DNA of 20,948 bases, taken from an uncultured Mailhella sp. Lineage in GTDB: Bacteria > Desulfobacterota > Desulfovibrionia > Desulfovibrionales > Desulfovibrionaceae. The stretch lies in assembly GCF_905187505.1 (NCBI RefSeq), contig NZ_CAJJIC010000036.1, positions 1 through 20,948 on the forward strand, given 5' to 3'. Position 1 is the first letter of the stretch; the number at the start of each line of letters is the position of its first letter. The notes under the pieces are model-generated. The model searched no databases and was not told where the DNA came from. It saw only the letters and a list, made by a program, of their open reading frames with translations. Below are positions 6,957 to 14,038 of the stretch, one piece after another. The translations under genes and the position numbers were made by a program.

Positions 6957-8378
6957 ATGCGTACCAAGATTGTTGCCACCATAGGCCCCGCCAGCTGCGA
7001 CCGGGAAAAGCTCGCCCAGCTCGCCGAAGCGGGCGTTTCCGTCTTTCGTCTCAATTTTTCCCACGGCGATCCCGACTTCTTCCGCGAAGTGGTCAGGAAC
7101 ATCCGTGAAATCGAAAAGGAATGCGGCCGTCCGCTGACCATCATGCAGGATCTGCCCGGACCCAAGATCCGCATAGGCGTCCTGCCCGAAGGCCGCATCG
7201 AGCTGCGCCGCGGCGACAAGCTCACTCTCGGCCGCGAACGCCGTGAAAAGGAAGAGCTCCCCTTCATTCCCTTCGACCATCCCCGCATTCTTGCCGCTCT
7301 TGTGCCCGGCGACACCCTCGTGCTCGCCGACGGCGGCCTGCGCTTCCGCATCGAGGAAAAGGTGGAGGATGAGCGCTTCATCATGACCGCCCAGGAAAGC
7401 GGCGCCATTTCCTCCCGCAAGGGGCTGGCTCTGCCCGGAAAGTCTCTGGCCCTTCCCGCCATCACCGATCAGGACCGCGAAAAGCTGGCTCTCGGCATGG
7501 AACTCGGCGTGGACGCCGTGGCCATCTCCTTCGTGCAGACCGTGGAGGACGTGCACCAGATCAAGGCGCTGCTCCATTCCTACGGCCGTGACGACATCCC
7601 CGTGGTGGCCAAGCTGGAACGTCAGAACGCCGCCGTGGAGAACCTCGACGAAATCGTGGCCGCCACCGACATCATCATGGTGGCCCGCGGCGACCTCGGC
7701 GTGGAATGCCCCATGCCCGAGCTGCCCGCCCTGCAGAAGCACATCATCCACACCTGCAACCGCGCGGGCAAGCCCGTCATCGTGGCCACGCAGATGCTCC
7801 TTTCCATGGTCAACACTCCCGTGCCCACCCGCGCCGAAGTGACCGACGTGGCCAACGCCGTGCTCGACGGTGCCGACTGCGTCATGCTTTCCGACGAGAC
7901 CGCCGCGGGCAGCTATCCCATCGAGGCCGTGCGCTACATGCGCAAGATCACCGATGAGGCCGAAAAGTACCTGCTCGCCACCCGTCGTCTCGAACCTCCC
8001 AAGGACGAGAAGGACACTTCCCGCTTCCTCGCCTACACGGCCTGCCTGCTCGCCAGAACCGAGAACGCCTGCGCCATCGTGGCTCATTCCGTGACCGGCG
8101 GCGCGGCCCGCATGCTCGCCGAATGCCGTCCCGCTCAGACCATCTATGCGCTGACCTCCAACTCCGTGGTGGAACACGCCCTCAACTTCGTGTGGGGCGT
8201 GCAGCCGTACTTCATTCCCGTGAGCGACAGCAGCATTTCCCATCTGCGCCGCGTGCAGAACTTCATCGCCACGAGCAGCAAGTTCCCCATGGGGCAGGAC
8301 GTGGTCATCACCGCGGGCGAATACGCTCCCGGCGAACAGAAGCGCCGCACCAACCTCGTGAAGATCTACCACAAGTAA
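6957..8378 (+). CDS. pyk: Pyruvate kinase
   Basis: Glycolytic enzyme converting phosphoenolpyruvate and ADP to pyruvate and ATP in the cytoplasm. The 473 residues match the usual bacterial length. Visible signatures are KIVATIGPAS (4-13), RLNFSHG with R31/N33/S35, MQDLPGPKIR (63-72), the active-site KLE (K219, E221), MVARGDLGVE (241-250), ATQML (277-281), PTRAEVTDVANAVLDG (290-305) and VMLSDETAAGSYP (309-321). The C-terminal regulatory domain is present (about 350-473). The ATG follows a purine-rich AAGGAAAGGAAA stretch. It is a single-gene unit divergent from mraZ and closed by the terminator at 8448-8507. Confidence 0.97.
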   Translation: MRTKIVATIGPASCDREKLAQLAEAGVSVFRLNFSHGDPDFFREVVRNIREIEKECGRPLTIMQDLPGPKIRIGVLPEGRIELRRGDKLTLGRERREKEELPFIPFDHPRILAALVPGDTLVLADGGLRFRIEEKVEDERFIMTAQESGAISSRKGLALPGKSLALPAITDQDREKLALGMELGVDAVAISFVQTVEDVHQIKALLHSYGRDDIPVVAKLERQNAAVENLDEIVAATDIIMVARGDLGVECPMPELPALQKHIIHTCNRAGKPVIVATQMLLSMVNTPVPTRAEVTDVANAVLDGADCVMLSDETAAGSYPIEAVRYMRKITDEAEKYLLATRRLEPPKDEKDTSRFLAYTACLLARTENACAIVAHSVTGGAARMLAECRPAQTIYALTSNSVVEHALNFVWGVQPYFIPVSDSSISHLRRVQNFIATSSKFPMGQDVVITAGEYAPGEQKRRTNLVKIYHK

Positions 8379-8447
8379 GAAAAGACGCGGGCGCGAAGCC
8401 CGCACAGGCGCGGAAGTCCCGTCCGGGGCTTTCCGCCTGCCGACAGG

Positions 8448-8507
8448 GGCCCGGCCCGTTCAGCGCGGAACGTTTTCCGCATGGACGGACCGGGCCTTTG
8501 TTTTTTT
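8448..8507 (+). terminator. Strong rho-independent terminator of pyk
   Basis: The arms GGCCCGGCCCGT (8448-8459) and ACGGACCGGGCC (8485-8496) pair over 12 positions with one mismatch. A nested GCGGAA/TTCCGC stem closes on a CGTT loop, and TTTGTTTTTTT follows. A smaller GCGGGC/GCCCGC hairpin precedes it just after the pyk stop. Confidence 0.9.
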
Positions 8508-8581
8508 GCAAAAGGCGGGAGCCGGGCGAAAGAGCGCGGGGACGTGGCGGCTCAGGCCGGGGGGCGTGCCGAAGCGTACGC

Positions 8582-8634
8582 CGGAGAGAAAGCGTCGGAA
8601 GCAGCGGAGCGCGGGAGTCGGAGAGAAAGCGTCG
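8582..8634 (+). repeat. 16-base direct repeat CGGAGAGAAAGCGTCG, two exact copies
   Basis: Exact copies lie at 8582-8597 and 8619-8634 (37-base offset). A diverged copy, GGGAGAGAACGCTTCG, matches 13 of 16 positions at 8772-8787, inside the hairpin at 8762-8806. Copy number and spacing are too irregular for CRISPR. Confidence 0.7.
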
Positions 8635-8761
8635 CAGGGAGAGGTGCGGCGCATGGAGAGCGCCGGGAGTGCTGCAGAGAGGGGCGGGCACGGCCTGGCA
8701 TCATGGAATCCTGCCGGCTCTGGCGGAAGGGCGGTTTCAGCGCCTGACGGAGAGCAGAAGA

Positions 8762-8806
8762 CGCCATGCCCGGGAGAGAACGCTTCGAAGCGTCCCGGGC
8801 ATGGCG
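8762..8806. repeat. 45-base compound hairpin
   Basis: Outer arms CGCCATGCCCGGG (8762-8774) and CCCGGGCATGGCG (8794-8806) are perfectly complementary over 13 bp. Inside lies a perfect 14-base palindrome, ACGCTTCGAAGCGT (8780-8793), leaving only a 5-base AGAGA bulge on the 5' side. No T-tract follows on either strand, so it is not a classical terminator. It may be a REP-like element, a structured RNA, or a protein-binding dyad. Confidence 0.7.
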
Positions 8807-8938
8807 ATGCTGCGGCAAAAAAGACGCCGCCCGTCCCTGTAAGGACGAGGTAAGAAAGAAGGCGGATGTTTGGTGTCGATCGCGGGCGGAAGACGCGGGC
8901 GGGAGAACGGCAGATCCGAAGAGAAGCCGTGCGGACGC

Positions 8939-8968
8939 TTGCCATGTTGCCTTCTGCGCTGCTACCAT
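8939..8968 (+). promoter_or_regulatory. Candidate promoter of the dynamin-like GTPase gene
   Basis: TTGCCA (five of six -35 positions) at 8939-8944 and TACCAT (four of six -10 positions) at 8963-8968 are separated by 18 bases. This predicts a start near 8975 and a leader of about 40 bases. Confidence 0.4.
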
Positions 8969-9016
8969 GGAAAAACCTCCCGCAAGGGCCCCTGAAGATT
9001 TTGAAGGCGGATGCCT

Positions 9017-11800
9017 ATGGAAAAGACGTTAGATGAAAAACAGGCCGTGACGGCCTCATGCATCATGCCGGAGCTCCCCGACGCCGGAATGCCGGAGCTT
9101 TCGTCGGAAGATCGGCTCATCGTGCTTCTGGCCTCGGCCGCGCAGGAGGGAGGGCGTCTTTCTCCGGAATCCTGGAAGCTGGCGACGGACGCTTTCATCA
9201 CCGTGTTTTCACCGGAGACGGAGAATCTTTCGGAAGCGGCGCGCAGAGAGGAGGAGCATCGCTTTTTCGAGCTTCAGACGCGCTTTCACGCAGCGCTTCT
9301 GAAGGACCCTCTTTCGCCCGAACAGCTTGAGGCCGACCGCCGTCTTTCCGAAGATCTCGCCGCCCTTTCCCCGGAGAGATGCGAGGCTCTCGTGGCGGCC
9401 GTGCAGCGGCTTTCTCCCGCCTTTGCGGCGGTGCTGTGCCGAGCGCTGTCGGAAGACGTGGCGGGCCGTCGCCGCGTCATGGAAAGCCTGGGCCGCACCG
9501 TGCGTCTTCTGCCGGGCGTGGCTGCGTGGGAGAGCCTGTTCGGCGACGAGAACGGGGAGAAGGATGCGCACGGCGTCGTCATGGAAGGCGGCGTGGCCCA
9601 GCGCAGACCGCAGCCGAAGCCCTTGCTTTCCCCGGCGCTCAGGCGGCAGCTGGCAACGCTTTCGACCATGCTTTCCGAGGCGGGGGCGGCGTGCACCGGC
9701 GTGGCGAGCTCTGCGGCCAGTTCCGCGGCCAGCCAGTACGAGGGGGCGGCGCGCTATCTGCGCGAGCTCAACGTGCAGCGCATGTTTTCCCTGTTTTCTC
9801 CCGCCCGCAGGGACATGGTCATCGCGCCGGGCTTCGAGGATGCCGCAAAGCGTGCCGAGGCCCTTGAAATGGCGGTGCTTGAGAACGGCGACATGGAAAC
9901 GGCCCGGGCGCTGGGGGACTTTCGTCATCTCATGGCAGAGCAGCCCTTCACCATGGTGGTCGTGGGCGAGGGCAAGCGCGGCAAGAGTTCGCTCGTCAAC
10001 GCGCTGCTCGGCGGAGAGTATTCTCCCGTGCGCGAGTCCGTGCCGGAAACCGCGGCCGTGGCGCGCTTTTGCTGGGGCAGGGAATTTTCAGGGCGCGTGC
10101 GTTTTCTTTCCGGGGAGGAATGCGCCCGTCTGGTGGAATGCTTCGGCGGGCGCGACGACAGGGAAGAGCTCTGCGAAAGGCTGGAAGTGCTCAGGCGGCA
10201 GCTTCCGCCGCGGGACGACGAGGTTTTGAGTTCTCCCGGTCAGCTTCGGGAATTTCTTTCCGCGCATGAGAAGGGCAGCTTCTTTGCCTCCCGGGTGGAG
10301 GCGCATCTCCCCTCCGACACGCTCAAGCACGGCCTTGTGCTGGTGGACACGCCCGGGCTCAACGCCACCGATCCCGTGCAGAACTATCTGGCCTTTGAGG
10401 AATGCCTTGCCGCGGACTGCCTGCTCTTCGTCATGGACGCGCGCCGTCCGGAATCTTCGTCGGAGCAGGAGCTTCTGCGGCAGCTTGCGCGTTCCGGCAG
10501 GGCGGCGGCCGTCATCGGCGTGGTGACGGGCGCGGACAGGCTGAACGAGCAGAAAAGCCGCAAAAGCGCCATGGAGAGGGCGCGCCTTCTCATGGACACG
10601 GCTTCCTCCTGCGGCATGAAGGTGCTCGGCCTTCTGGAGGTGAACGCGCGCGAGGCCATGCAGCAGCGCTGTTCCCGGCCTCGTCGAAGCGGCGGACAGG
10701 ATTTTCAGAAGCTCTGCGCGCTGGTGGAGCGGGCCGCCGCCGAAAAGAACGCCGGAGCGGAGGAGCATGAAGCGCGTCTGCGCAGCCGCGGCGCGCAGAT
10801 CGTGGAAGACGTGCGGAAGGCCGCGGAGGCCTTTCGCGCGCGGGAGCTCGGCCGCCTGCCGGACGAGCGCCATGAAAAGATTTTAGGCGCGCACGTGGCA
10901 AGGCTGGAAGAGGCCATGAACAACTGTTCCTCGCAGGCATGGTCCGTGGTGAACGCGGCATCCGTGGACATGGAGGCCTGGCGCAAGGAGCAGGAACGGG
11001 CGCTCGACGGCTGGCAGGAAAACATCGTTCTGCGCATCATGGATGCGGCGAACAGGCATGCCGATGCTCTGGGCTACACCGGAATGTTCCGTCAGAAGAA
11101 CTGGAAGAAGTTCGACGAGGAGGAAGTGCCCCGCATCGCGCGCGAGTCGCTGGAAGAGCTGCTTGCCGGGCGGCGCGACGTGCAGAGGGACTGGAACGAG
11201 AAGCTGCGTCAGTTCGGGGAAAGGATGCGGGAAATATCCGTGCTCTGTCTCGACGCCGTTTCCGTGGACGATGAGGAATTGCGTTCCATGGGCGACGTGC
11301 CCTTCGGCCGGGAACGCTGGCTCGTGAACGCAAACTCCGTCATGAAGAAGGTGGGGCTCGTGGCCGTGGGACTTGCCCTGCGCAGGGGCGGCGGCGTGGG
11401 GCTCGGCATCGTGCTCGGCAACATGGGCTGGTGGGCCGTTCTGCCCGTGGCCGTGGTGGGAAGCGTGGTGTGGACGCTCATGAAGCTCGGCAGCCCGTCG
11501 CGCTGCCGCCGCATCTTCATGGAGCGCAAGGAGGAGGCCGTGCGCCGCTGGGTGACCGGTCAGCGCGGGCGCCTTGAGGAGCTGCTCACGCAGAATCTCG
11601 ACGATCTTACCTCGGCATACGGCAGGGCCGTGAGCGAGGGATTCGTGCCGGCTCTCGCCGTGCTGGCCGAAGAGACCGCAGCCATGCGTGCCTACCTCGA
11701 CGTGCTCAAAAAAATGCGCGCAGGCGTGCAGACGCGCACAAAGGAGACCCTGCGCCTTGCCGCTGACATGGAAAGGGCGCTTGCGCTGCCGCAGAGCTGA
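9017..11800 (+). CDS. Dynamin-like large GTPase with a long N-terminal extension
   Basis: Residue numbers here count from the ATG at 9011; the start used is two codons later. I recognise a dynamin-superfamily GTPase. G1 is GEGKRGKSS (319-327), a plausible G2 threonine is T347 (PETAAV), G3 is DTPG (446-449), and G4 appears as TGAD (507-510), short of the usual N/TKxD. A long helical region follows (about 580-770), then two hydrophobic stretches (about 780-790 and 796-826) that could act as a membrane-inserting paddle. More helices run to residue 929. Residues 1-300 are helical, Ala/Glu/Arg-rich, and match no domain I know. Bacterial dynamin-like proteins remodel or fuse membranes and some confer phage or stress tolerance; which applies here is unknown. 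AAGG at 9004-9007 sits 9 bases before the ATG at 9017, so I prefer that to 9011. The gene stands alone, with no second GTPase partner next to it. Confidence 0.85.
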   Translation: MEKTLDEKQAVTASCIMPELPDAGMPELSSEDRLIVLLASAAQEGGRLSPESWKLATDAFITVFSPETENLSEAARREEEHRFFELQTRFHAALLKDPLSPEQLEADRRLSEDLAALSPERCEALVAAVQRLSPAFAAVLCRALSEDVAGRRRVMESLGRTVRLLPGVAAWESLFGDENGEKDAHGVVMEGGVAQRRPQPKPLLSPALRRQLATLSTMLSEAGAACTGVASSAASSAASQYEGAARYLRELNVQRMFSLFSPARRDMVIAPGFEDAAKRAEALEMAVLENGDMETARALGDFRHLMAEQPFTMVVVGEGKRGKSSLVNALLGGEYSPVRESVPETAAVARFCWGREFSGRVRFLSGEECARLVECFGGRDDREELCERLEVLRRQLPPRDDEVLSSPGQLREFLSAHEKGSFFASRVEAHLPSDTLKHGLVLVDTPGLNATDPVQNYLAFEECLAADCLLFVMDARRPESSSEQELLRQLARSGRAAAVIGVVTGADRLNEQKSRKSAMERARLLMDTASSCGMKVLGLLEVNAREAMQQRCSRPRRSGGQDFQKLCALVERAAAEKNAGAEEHEARLRSRGAQIVEDVRKAAEAFRARELGRLPDERHEKILGAHVARLEEAMNNCSSQAWSVVNAASVDMEAWRKEQERALDGWQENIVLRIMDAANRHADALGYTGMFRQKNWKKFDEEEVPRIARESLEELLAGRRDVQRDWNEKLRQFGERMREISVLCLDAVSVDDEELRSMGDVPFGRERWLVNANSVMKKVGLVAVGLALRRGGGVGLGIVLGNMGWWAVLPVAVVGSVVWTLMKLGSPSRCRRIFMERKEEAVRRWVTGQRGRLEELLTQNLDDLTSAYGRAVSEGFVPALAVLAEETAAMRAYLDVLKKMRAGVQTRTKETLRLAADMERALALPQS

Positions 11801-11982
11801 GAACGAAACGGGACCTCGAAACGCGCTTCTGCGGAGCCGTTGCCTCGTGCGGACAGAAGGATCACGGGGGAGCGGGCCTGCGCCGCGTTCCGGCACAGAG
11901 TCCTCGGACGGCCGCGGTCGGAGCCGGGGACGGCCGGAACGGTAGCCTCGGCCGCCCCGCATGACCGAAGTTTTTCCGCGTG

Positions 11983-12270
11983 CTATTTTTTCTTCATGGA
12001 GTCGTAGGCCTTCACGGATTTCTCCTTGACCCACTCGTAGCCTTCGATGGTCTTGTCCCTTGTCCACTCGTAGCCGGACACCACGCCGTCCTTCACGTCG
12101 CGGCCGAGCTCTCTGGCCTTGTCTGCCGTGTCGTTGGTGCTCTGGCTGGTGGTGCGGCTGGAGACTTCCCGTCCCTGGGCGTCGTAGGTGACTTCGCTCG
12201 TGGTGGTGCTGGTGCTGCAGGCGGCAAGCAGAAGGGCGGTCAGACAGAGAAGGGGGAGGTTTCGTTTCAT
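11983..12270 (-). CDS. Small lipoprotein with 11-residue repeats
   Basis: The 95-residue product begins MKRNLPLLCLTALLLAAC, a signal peptide with a lipobox (LLAAC) placing the lipidated cysteine at residue 18. Maturation by Lgt/LspA and an envelope location are therefore expected. A Ser/Thr-rich linker (19-47) follows, then a charged helix carrying 11-residue repeats: VSGYEWTRDKT, IEGYEWVKEKS and VKAYDSMKKK (64-95). I know no function for it. The start was chosen because a GAGGA site lies 6 bases upstream of the ATG at 12270; a longer frame upstream has no such support. It lies about 190 bases downstream of the DUF815 gene on the same strand and converges on the GTPase gene. Confidence 0.8.
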   Translation of the reverse strand: MKRNLPLLCLTALLLAACSTSTTTSEVTYDAQGREVSSRTTSQSTNDTADKARELGRDVKDGVVSGYEWTRDKTIEGYEWVKEKSVKAYDSMKKK

Positions 12271-12315
12271 GGCTGTCCTCTTGGCCTGGGCCCCGGGGAA
12301 GGGGCTGTTCTTGCT

Positions 12316-12335
12316 GAAAAAGGCGGCGCTGCCGC
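12316..12335 (-). terminator. Weak candidate terminator between the DUF815 and lipoprotein genes
   Basis: On the minus strand a short GCGGC/GCCGC stem with an AGC loop is followed by CTTTTT. A second small stem (GGGGC...GCCCC followed by CTTTT) lies nearer the DUF815 stop, about 12435-12455. Both stems are only about 5 bp, so read-through into the lipoprotein gene is likely. Confidence 0.3.
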
Positions 12336-12461
12336 AGAAGACGGAACGCCGTGGACTGCGGAGCGTCCGCCGATTCATGGAACATGGGGCGGAAAAGGCC
12401 GGAGAAGGGCGTTCCCCGGCCGTGCGTTCGGAAAAGGGGGCGGGTGAGCCCCTCATGCCGT

Positions 12462-13652
12462 CTACTTGATGCCGGCCTTGGTCAGCTCGATGAACTGCTT
12501 GGCCACGCGGGGGCTGCGGCCGCCGCTGCGGGTGGCATGGGCCTCGGCGCGGATGTCGAGCTGTTCCTCGGGCATGTCGATGCCGTACTGGGCCGCGAGC
12601 TTGTGCACGATGTCGAGATAGCGGTCCTTGTCGGGCCGGAAGAACGTCACGGTAAGGCCGAAGCGTGCGGACAGGGACATGAGTTCCTGCCTCGTGTCGC
12701 CTTCGTGCAGGTCGCTGCCCGAGCGGTCGTCCCAGCTCTCCTTGATGAGATGGCGGCGATTGCTCGTGGCGTACACCACGAAGTTTTCGCTGTGCCCGTT
12801 CACGCTTCCTTCAAGTATGGCTTTAAGGGCGGCGAAGTCGTTGTCGTTGCTGCTGAAGCTGAGGTCGTCGATGAACAGAATGAACTTGAGCGGATTGCGG
12901 GAAAGAGCCTCGGTGATGTCGGGAATCTGGTAGAGCTGATTCTTCTTCACTTCCACAAGACGCAGGCCCTTGTCGCAGTAGGCGTTGACGATGGCCTTCA
13001 CGGTGCTGCTCTTGCCTGTGCCCGCGTCGCCGTAGAGCAGCACGTTGTTGGCGGGCTTGCCCGCAAGCAGGGCCTCGGTGTTGGCGATGACCTTGGAGCG
13101 TTCCTGCTCGTAGCCGGGAAGCTGATCGAGCGTCTGCGGGTCGGGATGGCGCACGGGCACGAGGTGGCCGTCCTTCACCGTGAACATGCGGTACTTGGCG
13201 AAAATGCCGTAGCCTTTCTGATGGATGGTGGCTATGCGTTCATGGTAGGCGGAGGCAAAGTCGAGCGCGCTGTTCTTCCAGCTCGGCAGAAAGCCCTGGA
13301 AGCTGAGGGACTCGCGGATGGTGCGGCCGTCGAAGGAGCCGAGCTTCTGGAGAAAGTCGAGCTCATGGGAAAGGCATTCGGAAAGGAAGGGAGACACGGG
13401 CCTGCTGCCGCAGCTCTGCAGCATGTAGATGTTCTCGTCTTCCATGATGAGGTTCAGCAGATAGGCGCTCAGATCGTCGCTGCGGGCGAAAAGCGCGGCG
13501 GCGAAGTCGCAGTAGGCGTCGACGCAGGCGGCGGTGTCGGAGGAGTCGGCGTCGAGCAGCTTCTGGAGCCGGGAAATGACGGGATCGGAAAGGATGTTGC
13601 GGAAAATGACGAGGCTGCGCAGCTGCATGCTGGTAAGAGTCAGGGATTTCAT
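12462..13652 (-). CDS. DUF815-type AAA+ ATPase
   Basis: Predicted cytoplasmic P-loop ATPase of a conserved, uncharacterised family (DUF815). The 396 residues show an N-terminal helical region (1-170). The AAA+ core follows, with Walker A YGDAGTGKSS (207-216), Walker B FILFIDD (257-263), a sensor-1-like YATSNRR with N298, and a C-terminal SGGRSPRVAKQF (376-387) in the position of sensor-2/arginine residues. No protease, nuclease or membrane domain is attached, and the substrate is unknown. The start at 13652 is supported by AAGGTG about 7 bases upstream; an in-frame upstream ATG at 13838 would add low-complexity residues across the promoter. It is transcribed away from the hydroxyacid dehydrogenase gene. 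Confidence 0.88.
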   Translation of the reverse strand: MKSLTLTSMQLRSLVIFRNILSDPVISRLQKLLDADSSDTAACVDAYCDFAAALFARSDDLSAYLLNLIMEDENIYMLQSCGSRPVSPFLSECLSHELDFLQKLGSFDGRTIRESLSFQGFLPSWKNSALDFASAYHERIATIHQKGYGIFAKYRMFTVKDGHLVPVRHPDPQTLDQLPGYEQERSKVIANTEALLAGKPANNVLLYGDAGTGKSSTVKAIVNAYCDKGLRLVEVKKNQLYQIPDITEALSRNPLKFILFIDDLSFSSNDNDFAALKAILEGSVNGHSENFVVYATSNRRHLIKESWDDRSGSDLHEGDTRQELMSLSARFGLTVTFFRPDKDRYLDIVHKLAAQYGIDMPEEQLDIRAEAHATRSGGRSPRVAKQFIELTKAGIK

Positions 13653-13683
13653 GGGACGGTCACCTTCAAAAAATTTTTCGGCA

Positions 13684-13712
13684 AGTATAGGGCAGGCGGG
13701 AGCGGGGCGCAA
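13684..13712 (-). promoter_or_regulatory. Promoter of the DUF815 ATPase gene
   Basis: On the minus strand TTGCGC (13712-13707) and TATACT (13689-13684) are exactly 17 bases apart, a good sigma-70-type arrangement. The predicted start near 13677 gives a leader of about 25 bases containing the AAGGTG ribosome-binding site. Confidence 0.6.
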
Positions 13713-13974
13713 GTACGCGTATCCTGCGTTTTTTCGCATCGTTCCGTTTTTTTGCGCCGGGCTCGGCGGCGAAGGGCCGTGCAGCGGACTCGGCGGGGTT
13801 CTCCTCCGCGGGAGGCTGCCCGGATTTTCGCACGGCAACGGAGAATGAGCGGGCGGAGGAGAAGAGGCGGGAGAAAGGCGTCATGTTCACGGGAGTACTT
13901 GCGCGGTCTCCTTTGCTGTGGCACAAGCAGAAGAGAGGTCCGCAGGACGTCGACGACGGCGTTCTTGACGCTTT

Positions 13975-13994
13975 TGCCGGAAACGTTTCCGGCA
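13975..13994. promoter_or_regulatory. Perfect 20-bp palindrome, LacI-family operator-like
   Basis: TGCCGGAAACGTTTCCGGCA is fully self-complementary around a central CpG. The AAACGTTT core with a central CG is typical of LacI/GalR-family operators such as those of PurR and Cra. It ends 44 bases before the ATG of the hydroxyacid dehydrogenase gene, and a TTGACG hexamer lies 4 bases upstream (13965-13970). Which regulator binds is not visible in the window. Confidence 0.6.
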
Positions 13995-14038
13995 GCACGG
14001 GCGGACGGAAGATTCAAACGCAACAGGAAGGAGTCGTC

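Larger units (their letters stand above)
8508..9016. other. Non-coding, repeat-bearing spacer between pyk and the dynamin-like GTPase gene
   Basis: About 500 bases with no reading frame that looks like a protein; the open frames are low-complexity Arg/Gly/Ala shadows. The plus strand is purine-rich (many GAGAG, GGAAG runs). It holds a 16-base direct repeat, a long hairpin at 8762-8806 and a candidate promoter at 8939-8968 (listed separately). I recognise no known RNA family. Confidence 0.6.
13653..14038. other. Divergent spacer between the DUF815 ATPase and hydroxyacid dehydrogenase genes
   Basis: 386 bases with no convincing gene. It contains the DUF815 promoter at the left and a 20-bp palindrome near the right (both listed separately). 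A frame open from 13883 into the dehydrogenase gives a low-complexity extension unlike the family, so I treat it as non-coding. Confidence 0.6.

Noticed and set aside
6936..8405. 489-residue minus-strand open frame opposite pyk
   Set aside because: His/Gly-rich antisense shadow of a complete pyruvate kinase.
8481..8747. Possible 88-residue protein in the pyk-GTPase spacer
   Set aside because: It begins inside the pyk terminator, is Arg/Gly/Ala-rich low complexity and lacks a ribosome-binding site.
8582..8806. CRISPR-like array from the 16-base repeats
   Set aside because: Only two exact copies and one degenerate copy with irregular spacing, and no cas genes.
11801..11982. Bidirectional terminator between the convergent GTPase and lipoprotein genes
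   Set aside because: Only weak stems (a TCGG/CCGA pair before AGTTTTT and a repeated GGACGGCC) were found; not strong enough to call.
13883..14038. 52-codon N-terminal extension of the hydroxyacid dehydrogenase
   Set aside because: The family N-terminus begins at 14039 with AAGGAG 7 bases upstream; the extension crosses the operator-like palindrome and has no family resemblance.
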